NCBI GenBank assembly: GCA_964498765.1
Contig: CAZCIU010000101.1
Coordinates: 1-6,615 of the forward strand
Length of the DNA stretch: 6,615 bases
Source: UPXZ01 sp964498765
GTDB lineage: Bacteria > Bacteroidota > Bacteroidia > Bacteroidales > Paludibacteraceae
Direction of reading: 5' to 3'
The stretch's first letter is position 1. The number at the start of each line of letters is the position of its first letter. Shown piece after piece: positions 6,147 to 6,615 of this stretch. The translations under genes and the position numbers were made by a program. The notes beneath the pieces are model-generated. The model was not told the origin of the DNA, made no database searches, and saw only the letters and a program-made list of their open reading frames with translations.

Positions 6147-6533
6147 ATGGTGGAAATTATTTATAAGGAGGAAAGTTATCGAATTATTGGTTCGTGTATG
6201 AAGGTTCATTCGGAATTAGGTCCTGGATTTTTAGAAAGTGTTTATCAGGAAGCCTTGGAAAAGCAATTTCTTAAAGATAATATACCTTATCAACGTGAAA
6301 AGAAATTGAGCGTTCAATTTGATGGAGATGTCTTGAAAAAAGGATTTAGAGTAGATTTCCTTTGCTTTGATAAAATAATGGTCGAGTTAAAAGCAAGTTC
6401 TTTTATCAATAAGATGGATTACGATCAATTACAAAACTATTTGAAAACAACAGATATGCAATTGGGTTTATTGGTTTGTTTTGGAAGTAAAAGTTTGATT
6501 TATAAAAGAATAATTAACAAACGCACACACTAA
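6147..6533 (+). CDS. GxxExxY protein (PD-(D/E)XK nuclease-like)
   Basis: A 128-aa protein of the GxxExxY family (TIGR04256; PDDEXK_3 in Pfam), whose cellular role is unknown. The name motif is G27-F-L-E30-S-V-Y33. The sequence then shows the residues expected of a PD-(D/E)XK nuclease core: E30 in the first helix, D70 in RVDFL, E80-L-K82 in VELKA, and Q94-L-Q-N-Y98, which resembles the QxxxY motif of RecB/Cas4-type nucleases. All are intact, so catalysis on DNA or RNA is possible but not shown. There is no signal peptide or membrane segment. It lies 30 bp after the permease stop and 38 bp before the ATPase start, interrupting an exporter pair that normally adjoins. GC is 116 of 387 by hand count, about 30%. 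Short inverted repeats flank it, and the right one overlaps its stop codon. These features suggest an inserted cassette expressed from the host operon. Confidence 0.92.
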   Translation: MVEIIYKEESYRIIGSCMKVHSELGPGFLESVYQEALEKQFLKDNIPYQREKKLSVQFDGDVLKKGFRVDFLCFDKIMVELKASSFINKMDYDQLQNYLKTTDMQLGLLVCFGSKSLIYKRIINKRTH

Positions 6534-6569
6534 TTAGTATAATTCGTCTTCAATTCGTAAAATTCGTAA
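6530..6569. repeat. right AATTCGT-type repeat of the GxxExxY cassette
   Basis: Tandem units starting at 6532, 6541, 6552 and 6561: AATTAGTAT, AATTCGTCTTC, AATTCGTAA, AATTCGTAA. The period is 9 nt with one 2-nt insertion. The array overlaps the GxxExxY stop codon (6531-6533) and ends two bases before the ATPase start codon. It is inverted relative to the left repeat at 6117-6142, so the AATTCGT units on both sides read outward from the gene. Confidence 0.75.
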
Positions 6570-6571
6570 TT

Positions 6572-6615
6572 ATGACCGCTATAGAATTTAATAATATATC
6601 CAAACAATACCGCCT
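6572..6615 (+). CDS. ABC transporter ATP-binding protein, N-terminus (probable Wzt)
   Basis: Only the first 14 codons lie in the window: MTAIEFNNISKQYR. The pattern of a short beta strand (AIEFNNI) leading to S-K-x-Y-R is the usual start of ABC ATPase domains, where the aromatic residue after the lysine is the A-loop that stacks on ATP adenine. Position after a Wzm permease makes the Wzt energy subunit the best guess. Walker A, Walker B and any C-terminal glycan-binding domain lie beyond the right edge. Confidence 0.75.
   Translation, partial: MTAIEFNNISKQYR

Overview
The window looks like a chromosomal segment from an AT-rich member of the Bacteroidota, perhaps Bacteroidales. Start codons lack clear Shine-Dalgarno sequences, three intergenic regions carry the Bacteroidota -7 element TAnnTTTG, and the protein families (PgcA-type phospho-sugar mutase, four-helix bundle protein, GxxExxY protein, Wzm-type permease) are typical of that phylum. 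The exact genus cannot be read from this sequence.

Layout, left to right. A tRNA-Gly(GCC) gene on the minus strand has a full promoter (TTTG-19-TAttTTTG) and a clean intrinsic terminator. Four more minus-strand genes follow, in transcription order from right to left: an MFS transporter resembling the MFSD1 group (3660-5072), a small four-helix bundle protein (3131-3511), a phosphoglucomutase/phosphomannomutase (1286-3031), and a YhcC/YtqA-type radical SAM protein (276-1193). A 204-bp divergent intergenic region with one -7 element per direction separates these from a plus-strand operon. That operon encodes a Wzm-type polysaccharide ABC exporter permease (5277-6116), a GxxExxY PD-(D/E)XK-like protein (6147-6533), and the first 14 codons of an ABC ATPase (6572 to the window end), presumably the Wzt partner.

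How the genes work together: the right end is the start of a surface-polysaccharide export unit. The phospho-sugar mutase could supply glucose-1-phosphate or mannose-1-phosphate for sugar-nucleotide precursors, but that link is inference. The other genes are housekeeping or unconnected.

The most notable structure is a shared architecture around two small genes. The four-helix bundle gene and the GxxExxY gene are each about 29-30% GC by hand count, against roughly 40% in sampled rows of neighbouring genes. Each is bracketed by short-period tandem repeats in inverted orientation: heptads of the form AGTnnnn around the first, AATTCGT-type nonamers around the second. The second one separates an exporter permease from its ATPase. 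Both look like single-gene cassettes inserted between host genes. A third heptad array overlaps the stop codon of the mutase gene. No CRISPR, transposase, integrase or reverse transcriptase is present. No gene-free stretch exceeds 300 bases.
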